A DNA stretch of 19,480 nt from Bacteroidales bacterium. Its GTDB lineage: Bacteria; Bacteroidota; Bacteroidia; Bacteroidales; FEN-979. The stretch covers positions 1-19,480 of the forward strand of contig JALNWE010000059.1 of NCBI GenBank assembly GCA_023231065.1. The letters are read 5' to 3'. Shown piece by piece: positions 1-6,905 of this stretch. The first letter of the stretch is position 1; each line of letters begins with the position of its first letter. The notes beneath the pieces are model-generated. The model saw only the letters and a list, made by a program, of their open reading frames with translations. It did not search any database and was not told where the DNA came from. A program made the position numbers and the translations under genes.

Positions 1-363
1 ACAAAACTTCTTTTTATTACTACGGTAATCATGATTGCCGGGTTTCTTGTCCTTCCTTCCTGCAACACGCCGGAACCCATCACAGGGACGTTGACCATTA
101 CTGTTTATCAACCCAGCACCGGAACTGTTGTTGCCAATGAACAGGTATATCTTGCAACAAGCCTTTATAACCTGATGCATGGAATTTATATCCGGACTGC
201 TTGGACAAATAGTCTGGGGCAGGTCTATTTTGCTGATCTTACGCCGATGTTTTATTACTATGATACCGAACATTGGGAAGATTACGGGGGGACCATGATC
301 TATGCCGGGTTTGATTTTTATGTACATCTATATGTGAATACGCCTGCTTCCGGTAAAAAGTAA
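1..363 (+). CDS. Small lipoprotein, C-terminal part (start lies before the window)
   Basis: The reading frame is open from base 1 to the TAA at 361-363. An ATG exists at base 31, but it falls inside the hydrophobic core of a signal peptide, so the true start is probably just upstream of the window. The visible N-terminus is a hydrophobic stretch ending in the lipobox LPSC, with the cysteine codon at 61-63. This predicts an SPII-processed lipoprotein exported from the cytoplasm. The mature part is about 100 residues. It has alternating beta-strand character, with TGTLTITV near its start and TNSLGQVYFADL in the middle, resembling one beta-sandwich domain of the carboxypeptidase-regulatory or Cna-B-like kind. 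It is rich in Tyr and ends in Lys-Lys. I do not recognise a specific family and assign no function. The fold suggestion is inference from pattern only. The next gene, atpB, has its own promoter, so this gene is probably a separate transcription unit. Confidence 0.7.
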   Translation, partial: TKLLFITTVIMIAGFLVLPSCNTPEPITGTLTITVYQPSTGTVVANEQVYLATSLYNLMHGIYIRTAWTNSLGQVYFADLTPMFYYYDTEHWEDYGGTMIYAGFDFYVHLYVNTPASGKK

Positions 364-389
364 CATTTCACCATATCATAAATTTTTTC

Positions 390-397
390 TAATTTTG
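390..397 (+). promoter_or_regulatory. Probable promoter -7 element of the atp operon
   Basis: TAATTTTG matches the Bacteroidota -7 consensus TAnnTTTG exactly. It ends 36 bases before the atpB ATG, in the only intergenic gap ahead of the operon. No convincing -33 TTG box lies 19-23 bases upstream, so the call rests on the -7 match and its position. Confidence 0.55.
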
Positions 398-433
398 TAC
401 CCTATTATTTTGCCCTAAGCAGTTTATAACGTG

Positions 434-1576
434 ATGAGGCCATCTTCTTTCTACCGGATAATTTCCTGCATCTTTTTGTTTTTTTTAATGGTATTTGTGA
501 CTGCCCCAAAAAGTTGGGGACAAGAACAGACCGTTATATCTTCTTCCAATGACAGCGCTTTTGCTCAAAGCACAACAGAAAAGAAAGAAGGTAAATTCAA
601 TGCCGGTGAGATGATCCTCGAACACGTGGTGGATAATCATGAATGGGAAATAGCAAAAATTGGCAGTCTGGAATTAACGATCCCCTTGCCGGTAATTCTT
701 TTCTATAATGGCCGGCTTTATTGTTTTTCCTCCGGCAGGTTCCATAATGAAGCCCATTCATACAAAGGATTCAGTCTTGAAAAAGAGGGGCCCAACAAGG
801 GAAAGATCATTCACCTGGAGGCGGATAAAAATAATCCGGCATCTTCAAAAGTTTATGATTTTTCAATTACCAAGACCGTTCTTGCCATCATGATCAGCGC
901 CTTGCTGCTGATCCTCATTTTTATCTCTGTTGCCAATTCCTGTAAACGGAATAAAAATAAGGCGCCCCAGGGGATACAATCTTTGCTTGAGCCCCTGATC
1001 ATTTTTGTACGCGACGATATTGCCAAAAGTTCAATCGGGGAAAAGCATTACGAAAAATTCATGCCATACCTGCTGACCGTTTTCTTTTTTATCCTTTTTA
1101 ACAACCTGTTCGGGTTGATCCCATTTTTTCCTGGTGGCGCTAATGTTACCGGTAATATTGCGGTCACGATGGTGATGGCCGTTTTTACCTTTATCCTCAC
1201 CACGATTAACGGGAATAAACATTACTGGCTCGATGTTGTCAATACGCCTGGTGTGCCATGGTGGCTGAAATTGCCCCTGCCCCTGATGCCGATCGTTGAG
1301 ATCATTGGTATTATTACAAAACCATTCGTGCTCATGGTCCGGCTTTTTGCCAATATGACGGCAGGGCACATCATCGCGCTCGGTTTTGTCAGCCTGATAT
1401 TTATCTTCGGCGCCATCAGTACGGCCCTGGGATTAAGCGTTTCGGTTGTCTCGGTGGCTTTCATGCTCTTTATGGACCTGATAGAACTTCTGGTGGCCTT
1501 CATCCAGGCCTATGTATTTACGCTTTTATCAGCCCTCTATTTTGGCCTGGCGTTAGAAGAACCGGAGAGACATTAA
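434..1576 (+). CDS. atpB: F-type ATP synthase subunit a
   Basis: This is the membrane subunit that forms the proton half-channels of FoF1 ATP synthase against the c-ring. A GTG at 431 precedes the ATG at 434; I chose the ATG (380 residues). The family motif VRLFANMTAGH carries the essential arginine at Arg303, equivalent to E. coli aArg210. His312 sits at the position of E. coli Glu219 and Glu351 at that of His245, the known covarying swap. The C-terminal IQAYVFTLLSALYF helix is intact. The protein is about 110 residues longer than the 271-residue E. coli subunit. Residues 1-30 look like a cleavable signal peptide, followed by a polar segment of about 110 residues before the first core membrane helix (about 146-168). 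N-terminally extended AtpB is known in Bacteroidota. It is the first gene of atpBEFHAG. Confidence 0.96.
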   Translation: MRPSSFYRIISCIFLFFLMVFVTAPKSWGQEQTVISSSNDSAFAQSTTEKKEGKFNAGEMILEHVVDNHEWEIAKIGSLELTIPLPVILFYNGRLYCFSSGRFHNEAHSYKGFSLEKEGPNKGKIIHLEADKNNPASSKVYDFSITKTVLAIMISALLLILIFISVANSCKRNKNKAPQGIQSLLEPLIIFVRDDIAKSSIGEKHYEKFMPYLLTVFFFILFNNLFGLIPFFPGGANVTGNIAVTMVMAVFTFILTTINGNKHYWLDVVNTPGVPWWLKLPLPLMPIVEIIGIITKPFVLMVRLFANMTAGHIIALGFVSLIFIFGAISTALGLSVSVVSVAFMLFMDLIELLVAFIQAYVFTLLSALYFGLALEEPERH

Positions 1577-1577
1577 T

Positions 1578-1661
1578 ATTGACCATTGACCATTGACTAT
1601 TGACTATTGACTATTGACCATTGACTATTGACCATTGACCATTGACCATTGACCATTGACA
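1578..1661 (+). repeat. Heptanucleotide tandem repeat, 12 units of ATTGACY
   Basis: Twelve uninterrupted 7-bp units begin at 1578, 1585, 1592 and so on to 1655. The first six bases, ATTGAC, are identical in every unit. The seventh base reads C,C,T,T,T,C,T,C,C,C,C,A. The array starts two bases after the atpB stop and ends 68 bases before the atpE start. It is non-coding and has the form of a short-sequence tandem repeat, which can change length by slippage in 7-bp steps. Confidence 0.95.
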
Positions 1662-1729
1662 AATACCAATATTTTGAAAATAGCTTGTAACACAGAATTT
1701 TTATTTTTTAACTTTTAATAAGTCAGATT

Positions 1730-1990
1730 ATGCATTTACTCAGTATTTTGTTGCAATTAGCCGGCGATTTTGTCGCTATTGCAAGAATGGGCGCCGGATT
1801 GGGCGCCGGGATTGCCGTGATTGGCGCCGGGATCGGTATTGGAAATATCGGGAAAAGCGCGCTTGAAGCAATAGCGCGTCAGCCTGAAGCCATCGGCGAT
1901 ATCCGTTCCAACATGATCATCGCTGCTGCTCTGGTAGAAGGGGTCGCGTTTTTTGCGATTGTTGTTTGTTTGCTGATCCTTTTTATCTAA
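1730..1990 (+). CDS. atpE: F-type ATP synthase subunit c
   Basis: This 86-residue proteolipid forms the rotating c-ring of Fo. The sequence shows the expected hairpin of two membrane helices. The first helix is glycine-rich (about residues 20-41, with repeated GAG and GIG steps). The polar loop ARQPEA lies at 49-54. The second helix carries the ion-binding carboxylate Glu70 in ALVEGVAFF. The residue after Glu70 is Gly and the position matching the Na+ ligand Gln of Ilyobacter is Ile37, so the sodium signature is absent and proton coupling is inferred. The length is normal for the family. The cistron is unusually isolated for an atp operon: 153 bp after atpB, with a heptamer repeat, and 162 bp before atpF, with a strong hairpin. 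No clear Shine-Dalgarno sequence precedes the ATG. Confidence 0.96.
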   Translation: MHLLSILLQLAGDFVAIARMGAGLGAGIAVIGAGIGIGNIGKSALEAIARQPEAIGDIRSNMIIAAALVEGVAFFAIVVCLLILFI

Positions 1991-2000
1991 AACCTCAAGT

Positions 2001-2035
2001 CCTTTACGGATCAACGGTTGGTTGATCCGTAAAGG
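2001..2035 (+). repeat. Perfect inverted repeat (15-bp stem, 5-nt loop) after atpE
   Basis: The left arm CCTTTACGGATCAAC (2001-2015) and the right arm GTTGATCCGTAAAGG (2021-2035) are exact reverse complements around the loop GGTTG. It starts 11 bases after the atpE stop. No T-tract follows, so it does not look like a standard intrinsic terminator. An RNA stabiliser, a processing site or a partial attenuator would fit better. Function is inference. Confidence 0.9.
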
Positions 2036-2152
2036 GCACATTACTTGAAATACCGGTCAACGCTTCGTCTGAAGAATTTTTATTGAAAATGGGTGTTTCA
2101 ATAGCTGAAAGGTATAAATGAAATATGATTGAGAATATATAAATAATCGGAT

Positions 2153-2647
2153 ATGGAATTAATCACTCCGGGGCTGGGCCTGATCTTCTGGATGACCCTC
2201 GTGTTTCTCCTCCTGGTATTTGTTCTCGGGAAATTTGCCTGGAAACCCATCATGCAGTCATTGAAGGATCGGGAAACCTCCATTCATGAAGCCCTGAATA
2301 CAGCCAATAAGGCACGGGAAGAAATGAAACAGTTAAAAGCCGGGAACGAGGAATTATTACAGGAAGCGAAGAATGAAAGGGATGCCATTCTTAATGAAGC
2401 CCGAAAGATCAAAGATAAAATCGTCGAAGAAGCCCGTCAGAAAGCCGGAGAAGAAGCTGCCCGTATTGTAGAAAATGCCAAAGAAAGCATTAACAATGAA
2501 AAAATGGCAGCCATGACCGAATTGAAAAACCAGATCGCCGAAAGCTCGCTGATCCTGGCCCGGTTCATTCTAAAACGGGAATTATCCGATCCCAGGAAGC
2601 AGGAAGAATATGCCAAGGAATTATTAAAAGATATTAAATTCAATTGA
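2153..2647 (+). CDS. atpF: F-type ATP synthase subunit b
   Basis: This 164-residue peripheral-stalk subunit links Fo to F1 and acts as a stator. One N-terminal membrane helix (about residues 8-27) ends in the typical GKFAWKPI exit motif. A long Glu/Lys/Ala-rich helical region (about 35-150) is the expected coiled-coil dimer arm. The C-terminus, with ILARFILKREL, matches the delta-binding end of the family. The length is close to E. coli b (156 residues). It begins 162 bp after atpE, past a hairpin, and its TGA is followed five bases later by the preferred atpH ATG, so b and delta are probably translated together. Only one b-type gene is present, consistent with a b2 homodimer. Confidence 0.95.
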   Translation: MELITPGLGLIFWMTLVFLLLVFVLGKFAWKPIMQSLKDRETSIHEALNTANKAREEMKQLKAGNEELLQEAKNERDAILNEARKIKDKIVEEARQKAGEEAARIVENAKESINNEKMAAMTELKNQIAESSLILARFILKRELSDPRKQEEYAKELLKDIKFN

Positions 2648-2652
2648 CAGGG

Positions 2653-3213
2653 ATGAATATTTCATTGGTAGCTGAACGTTATGCCGGAGCCCTGCTGGAA
2701 CTTTCGATCGAAAAGAATCTGCTGGAAGAAGTTTACCATGACAACCTGCTGATTACCAGTATCTGCAAAGCCAGCCGTGATCTGGTTTTATTGCTCAATA
2801 GTCCCGTCATCAGCACGGAGAAGAAAGGGATCATCCTCCGGGATATTTTTCAAAAAAACGTGAACCCGATCACCCTGACCTATCTCATGATCATGGTCCG
2901 TAAAAAGAGGGAAGCGTTTATCCCAGCCATTGCAAAAAAGCTGATTGAATTATACAACGATTATAAAAATATCCTTACTGTCTATTTTAAATCACCGATC
3001 CTGCCCGATGCTGAAACCCGGAAACAGGTGTTTAGCCTGATGTCAAAATATACAGGGAAGGATATTGACCTGAAAGCTGAAATTGATGAATCACTGATAG
3101 GCGGGTTCGTCCTTACCTGGGATGATAAGCAATATGATGCCAGTATCCGTCGTGAAATTGAGAATTTGCGAAATGCCATTGCCAAAGTCAATTTGTATAA
3201 AAAGAAGATTTAA
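2653..3213 (+). CDS. atpH: F-type ATP synthase subunit delta
   Basis: This F1 subunit (OSCP equivalent) joins the b stalk to the top of the alpha/beta hexamer. The N-terminus ISLVAERYAGALLELS is the usual delta start motif, and the C-terminal LIGGFVLTWDDKQYDASIRR matches the conserved GGF...D.S.R element of the family. I chose the ATG at 2653 (186 residues). An in-frame TTG at 2644 overlaps the atpF stop as TTGA and would add three residues; the ATG fits the family N-terminus better. Length is normal. It sits 5 bp after atpF and 23 bp before atpA. Confidence 0.94.
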   Translation: MNISLVAERYAGALLELSIEKNLLEEVYHDNLLITSICKASRDLVLLLNSPVISTEKKGIILRDIFQKNVNPITLTYLMIMVRKKREAFIPAIAKKLIELYNDYKNILTVYFKSPILPDAETRKQVFSLMSKYTGKDIDLKAEIDESLIGGFVLTWDDKQYDASIRREIENLRNAIAKVNLYKKKI

Positions 3214-3236
3214 CGATATTCATTAAATAAGAAAAT

Positions 3237-4826
3237 ATGGCTGAAATTAAGCCCGCGGAAGTGACCGCGATCCTGCGCAGGGAACTGGCCGGATATCAAA
3301 GTGAAAAAGAACTGGAAGAAGTTGGCACCGTACTTACCGTGGGTGATGGAATTGCCCGGATTTACGGACTGAATAAGGCTGAGTCAGGAGAGTTGATCGA
3401 GTTTGAAAAAAATGGCCTGAAAGCCATCGTCCTCAACCTGGAAGCCGACAATGTCGGGGCTGTATTATTGGGAGAATCTTACGAAATAAAAGAAGGGGAC
3501 ACGGTCAGAAGGACCCGGCAGATCGCTTCCATCGAAGCAGGAGAAGGTCTTTTAGGGCGCGTGATCAACACCCTGGGAGTACCCCTTGACGGGAAGGGAA
3601 AAATCGAAGGGAAGCTTTATGAAATGCCCTTAGAGCGGAAAGCGCCCGGTGTTATTTTCCGCCAGCCTGTTAATCAGCCTTTACAGACCGGGATCAAGCC
3701 TATTGATGCCATGATCCCCATTGGACGGGGACAACGCGAACTGATCATTGGCGACCGCCAAACCGGAAAAACCGCGATTGCCATTGATACTATCATTAAT
3801 CAGAAAGAATTTCACGAACGGGGTGAAACGGTATTTTGTATTTATGTTGCCATCGGTCAGAAAGGTTCGACGGTTGCTAATATTGTTAAAACCCTCGAAG
3901 AAAAAGGCGCCATGGATTATACCGTGATTGTTTCTGCCACCGCATCCGATCCTGCTGCCATGCAGTTTTATGCACCGTTTGCCGGAGCCGCGATCGGTGA
4001 ATTTTTCAGGGACACGGGACGACCGGCGCTTATTATTTATGATGATTTGTCGAAACAGGCTGTCGCGTACAGGGAAGTTTCCCTTTTGTTGCGTCGTCCT
4101 CCAGGACGCGAAGCTTATCCGGGCGATGTATTTTACCTTCACTCACGGCTCCTTGAAAGAGCTGCAAGGGTTATTTCATCCGACGAAATTGCCCGCCAGA
4201 TGAACGATTTGCCTGATTCAATCCGCGGGATGGTAAAAGGGGGCGGTTCGCTGACCGCGTTACCTATTATCGAAACCCAGGCCGGCGACGTATCCGCTTA
4301 CATTCCAACCAACGTGATCTCCATTACCGATGGGCAGATCTTCCTGGAAACCCCGTTGTTCAATGCCGGTATCCGCCCAGCTATCAATGTCGGGATCTCT
4401 GTTTCGCGTGTAGGTGGAAACGCACAGATCAAATCGATGAAAAAAGTTGCCGGGACCCTGAAACTCGATCAGGCGGAATACCGCGAACTGGAAGCTTTTT
4501 CGAAATTCGGATCCGATCTTGACGCGGCTACCAAAGCCGTACTCGAAAAGGGCGCCCGCAACGTGGAAATCCTTAAACAACCCCAGTATTCACCCATGCC
4601 AGTCGAAAAACAGATCGCCATCATTTTCTGTGGCACCCGGGGCCTGTTAAGAAATATTCCAAGACAAAATATCCGCAACTTTGAAGTGGAATATCTTTCC
4701 TTTATGGAAAACAGCCATCCGGGGATTTTAAAAAATCTGAAATCCGGACAGCTTCTTGATGATGATGTTAAGACCATGGAACGGGTTTGTAAGGATATCT
4801 CCCATAAATTCGAGGAAACAAAATAA
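3237..4826 (+). CDS. atpA: F-type ATP synthase subunit alpha
   Basis: This is the non-catalytic nucleotide-binding subunit of the F1 hexamer, 529 residues against 513 in E. coli. The N-terminal beta-barrel domain is followed by the Walker A motif GDRQTGKT at 172-179. Next come GQKGSTVANIV, the Walker B region IIYDD and the RRPPGREAYPGDVFYLHSRL signature. The arginine finger is Arg391 in SVSRVGG, equivalent to E. coli alphaArg376, which reaches into the catalytic site on beta. All signature motifs are intact. It starts at ATG 3237 and ends 9 bp before atpG. In many bacteria atpD and atpC follow gamma; here they do not, so the beta partner is encoded elsewhere. Confidence 0.97.
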   Translation: MAEIKPAEVTAILRRELAGYQSEKELEEVGTVLTVGDGIARIYGLNKAESGELIEFEKNGLKAIVLNLEADNVGAVLLGESYEIKEGDTVRRTRQIASIEAGEGLLGRVINTLGVPLDGKGKIEGKLYEMPLERKAPGVIFRQPVNQPLQTGIKPIDAMIPIGRGQRELIIGDRQTGKTAIAIDTIINQKEFHERGETVFCIYVAIGQKGSTVANIVKTLEEKGAMDYTVIVSATASDPAAMQFYAPFAGAAIGEFFRDTGRPALIIYDDLSKQAVAYREVSLLLRRPPGREAYPGDVFYLHSRLLERAARVISSDEIARQMNDLPDSIRGMVKGGGSLTALPIIETQAGDVSAYIPTNVISITDGQIFLETPLFNAGIRPAINVGISVSRVGGNAQIKSMKKVAGTLKLDQAEYRELEAFSKFGSDLDAATKAVLEKGARNVEILKQPQYSPMPVEKQIAIIFCGTRGLLRNIPRQNIRNFEVEYLSFMENSHPGILKNLKSGQLLDDDVKTMERVCKDISHKFEETK

Positions 4827-4835
4827 CGCTGGACT

Positions 4836-5723
4836 ATGCCAGGACTGAAAGAAGTACGTACCAGAATCGCTTCGGTCAAATCGACGCAGCAGATTACCAA
4901 CGCCATGAAAATGGTAGCGGCGTCAAAATTCAGGAAAGCCCAGACTGCCATCATTAAGTTGCGGCCCTACGCGGCCAAACTTCGTGAAATATTGCAAAAC
5001 CTGAGCGCCAGCATCGAAAATTCCGATGAAAATGTATTTGCACAGGTCCGCAAACCAGAAAAGATCCTCCTGATTGTGATTACCTCAAACCGGGGATTGT
5101 GCGGCGCATTCAATTCCAATGTCATCAAAACCACCCTGGGCCTGATCCAATCAGATTATGCACAACAGTTTAAAAATGGGTCAGTCCGGCTCATCACCAT
5201 CGGCACCAGGGCAACAGAATTTTTCCGTAAGCGGAATTATTCAGTGATTGAATCCCAGGACGGGCTATTAGACAAACTTACCTTCGATAATGTTTCACCT
5301 TTGGCCGAAAAGCTGATGAAAGCATTTTCCTCTAAAGAGTACGACCGGATCGCGCTGGTGTATAATCAGTTTAAAAATGCGGCAGTACAACGCCTGGTTG
5401 TGGAACAATTTCTCCCGATAGTGCAATCTCCCTCTTCATCAAAAGATTCAACAGCAAAAATCGAAACAGATTACCTGTTTGAACCCGGGAAAGAGGCTAT
5501 TGTCCGGGAACTTATTCCAAAAACCCTGCGTATCCAACTTTTTAAAGCGCTCCTCGATTCTTTTGCCTCAGAACAGGGCGCCCGGATGACTGCTATGCAA
5601 AAAGCGACCGACAATGCACAGGATCTGTTACGGGACCTCAATATCTCTTACAACAAAGCCCGTCAGAATGCCATCACCAATGCGCTGATCGAAATCGTAT
5701 CAGGAGCTGAAGCCCTGAAATAA
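4836..5723 (+). CDS. atpG: F-type ATP synthase subunit gamma
   Basis: This is the central rotary shaft that couples c-ring rotation to catalysis in the alpha/beta hexamer. The 295-residue protein has the conserved N-terminal coiled-coil helix (LKEVRTRIASVKSTQQIT, then AMKMVAASK). The middle Rossmann-like part carries ITSNRGLCGAFN. The C-terminal helix carries RMTAMQKATDNA and ends near ITNALIEIVSGAEAL, all diagnostic for gamma. Length matches E. coli (287). It is the last gene of this atp cluster, 9 bp after atpA. The following gene, 53 bp on, is a ferritin rather than atpD. Confidence 0.97.
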   Translation: MPGLKEVRTRIASVKSTQQITNAMKMVAASKFRKAQTAIIKLRPYAAKLREILQNLSASIENSDENVFAQVRKPEKILLIVITSNRGLCGAFNSNVIKTTLGLIQSDYAQQFKNGSVRLITIGTRATEFFRKRNYSVIESQDGLLDKLTFDNVSPLAEKLMKAFSSKEYDRIALVYNQFKNAAVQRLVVEQFLPIVQSPSSSKDSTAKIETDYLFEPGKEAIVRELIPKTLRIQLFKALLDSFASEQGARMTAMQKATDNAQDLLRDLNISYNKARQNAITNALIEIVSGAEALK

Positions 5724-5776
5724 AAAAGGACAGATAACAGTTGACAGAGTAGGCTCAATCTTAAAAGGACAGGATT

Positions 5777-6316
5777 ATGATAACAGAAAATATTGAAAAA
5801 GCAATCAATGAACAGATAAAACGGGAAGAACATTCTTCCCGGATTTACCTGGCAATGGCCTCATGGGCAGAGCGTAACGGATTTCCCGGCGCAGCCGGTT
5901 GGCTCTATGTACAAACAGAAGAGGAACGGATCCACATGTTAAAACTGGTTCATTACCTCAATGACCGGGGGGGAATGGCAATAATTCCGGCCCTGGATGC
6001 TCCCACATCCAAATTTCAATCATTGGTTGATGTATTCCAGCAGGTCCTTAAACATGAAGAATACATTTCGGCGTCCATCAACGAGCTTTATGCCGTCTGT
6101 ATCGGAGAAAAAGACTTTACTTCAGCCAATTACATTCAGTGGTACATCACGGAGCAGATTGAAGAGGAAAAGACCATCCGTAATATTCTTGATCAGATCA
6201 ACCTGGCAGGCCCTGAAAAAGGAGGTTTGTTCATGATGGATAAGGAATTCACGACCATGGCAACTGCAAAAAGGGCAGCCCTGGCCCAAAGTGGCGGGGC
6301 TAATGCAATAGCCTGA
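5777..6316 (+). CDS. ftnA: Non-haem ferritin
   Basis: This is a cytoplasmic iron-storage protein forming a 24-subunit shell that oxidises Fe(II) and stores it as a mineral. The 179-residue sequence aligns with E. coli FtnA without a shift at the ferroxidase centre: Glu17, Tyr24, Glu50, His53, Glu94, Gln127 and Glu130 are all present. A four-helix bundle pattern covers residues 1-145, and a Gly/Ala-rich tail extends to the C-terminus. An AGGA at 5771-5774 lies just ahead of the ATG, and the sequence AAAAGGACAG occurs twice in the 53-bp gap after atpG. No TAnnTTTG element was found there, so read-through from atpG or an unrecognised promoter is possible. Its last 17 bases overlap the end of the convergent DUF3109 gene. 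Confidence 0.95.
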   Translation: MITENIEKAINEQIKREEHSSRIYLAMASWAERNGFPGAAGWLYVQTEEERIHMLKLVHYLNDRGGMAIIPALDAPTSKFQSLVDVFQQVLKHEEYISASINELYAVCIGEKDFTSANYIQWYITEQIEEEKTIRNILDQINLAGPEKGGLFMMDKEFTTMATAKRAALAQSGGANAIA

Positions 6317-6854
6317 CCAAACGGTTATACCAGTTTCGTCCGTATTTACGGATCAAGGCATCTTCAAGGAACAGAAATAAAGGCGTTTTTTCCTGATAAC
6401 CTTTTTTCAGCGCTTCCCGGCAAATAGGCCACTTGTGGTAGTTTATCAGATCATTGACCGGTGTGGTCCTGATACGGATAGGATAAAGATGACATGAAAT
6501 GGGTTTGGGGAAAGGAATTTTCTTTTCCTGGTAAGCTTTTTCAATAGCGCAACGGGCTATATCCTTTTCGAAATACACAAAAACACATTCCTTACCGCTT
6601 ACCAGCGGGGTCACAAAATTTCCCTCTGCATCATAATCGAAAACACCCAATGCCTCAACCTCCCTGAGACCTGCAGGGGCCATAAAGGGTTTAATATTAT
6701 CAATGTAATCCTCTAAAAACGAGATTTCTTCTTCATCAAGGGGAGCACCGGCATCGCCTTCAATGCAACAGGCCCCTTTACATCGTTCCAGGTTGCACGA
6801 AAAAAAGGTGGTTTTGATTTCATCGGAAATAAGGGTTTTGTCCAAGGCTATCAT
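6300..6854 (-). CDS. DUF3109 family cysteine-rich protein
   Basis: This 184-residue soluble protein has no signal peptide. It carries eight cysteines in a fixed layout: Cys20, 25, 29 and 30 (FSCNLERCKGACC), Cys90, Cys102, Cys121 (ISCHLYPIR) and Cys145 (WPICREA). This is the DUF3109 pattern as I know it, related to the YkgJ-type group thought to bind zinc or iron-sulfur. Metal binding is inferred from the cysteines, and the biochemical role is unknown. It starts 51 bp downstream of the fusA stop on the same strand with no promoter-like element between, so it is probably the second gene of a fusA transcript. Its TAG lies inside the 3' end of the ferritin gene on the other strand. The iron link through that neighbour is suggestive only. 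Confidence 0.85.
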   Translation of the reverse strand: MIALDKTLISDEIKTTFFSCNLERCKGACCIEGDAGAPLDEEEISFLEDYIDNIKPFMAPAGLREVEALGVFDYDAEGNFVTPLVSGKECVFVYFEKDIARCAIEKAYQEKKIPFPKPISCHLYPIRIRTTPVNDLINYHKWPICREALKKGYQEKTPLFLFLEDALIRKYGRNWYNRLVRLLH

Positions 6855-6905
6855 GGCGCCATTATTACAGCAACGCGTAAAGGTGTATCAAAAACCAGGA
6901 AGTTT

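Noticed and set aside
1578..1661. Heptamer array as a CRISPR array
   Set aside because: The units are 7 bp and contiguous with no spacers, and no cas genes are present.
1656..1684. Sigma-70-like promoter with TTGACA at the end of the heptamer array
   Set aside because: TTGACA arises from the last repeat unit, the matching -10 position reads AATAGC, and Bacteroidota use TAnnTTTG instead.
3681..4142. 153-codon open frame on the minus strand
   Set aside because: It lies wholly inside atpA, which is intact with all family motifs; the reverse frame has no recognisable domain.
6345..6356. Second copy of TTTACGGATCAA, shared with the atpE hairpin
   Set aside because: It falls in the coding sequence of the DUF3109 gene (reverse strand, LIRK codons) and has no partner arm, so the 12-base match is probably coincidence.
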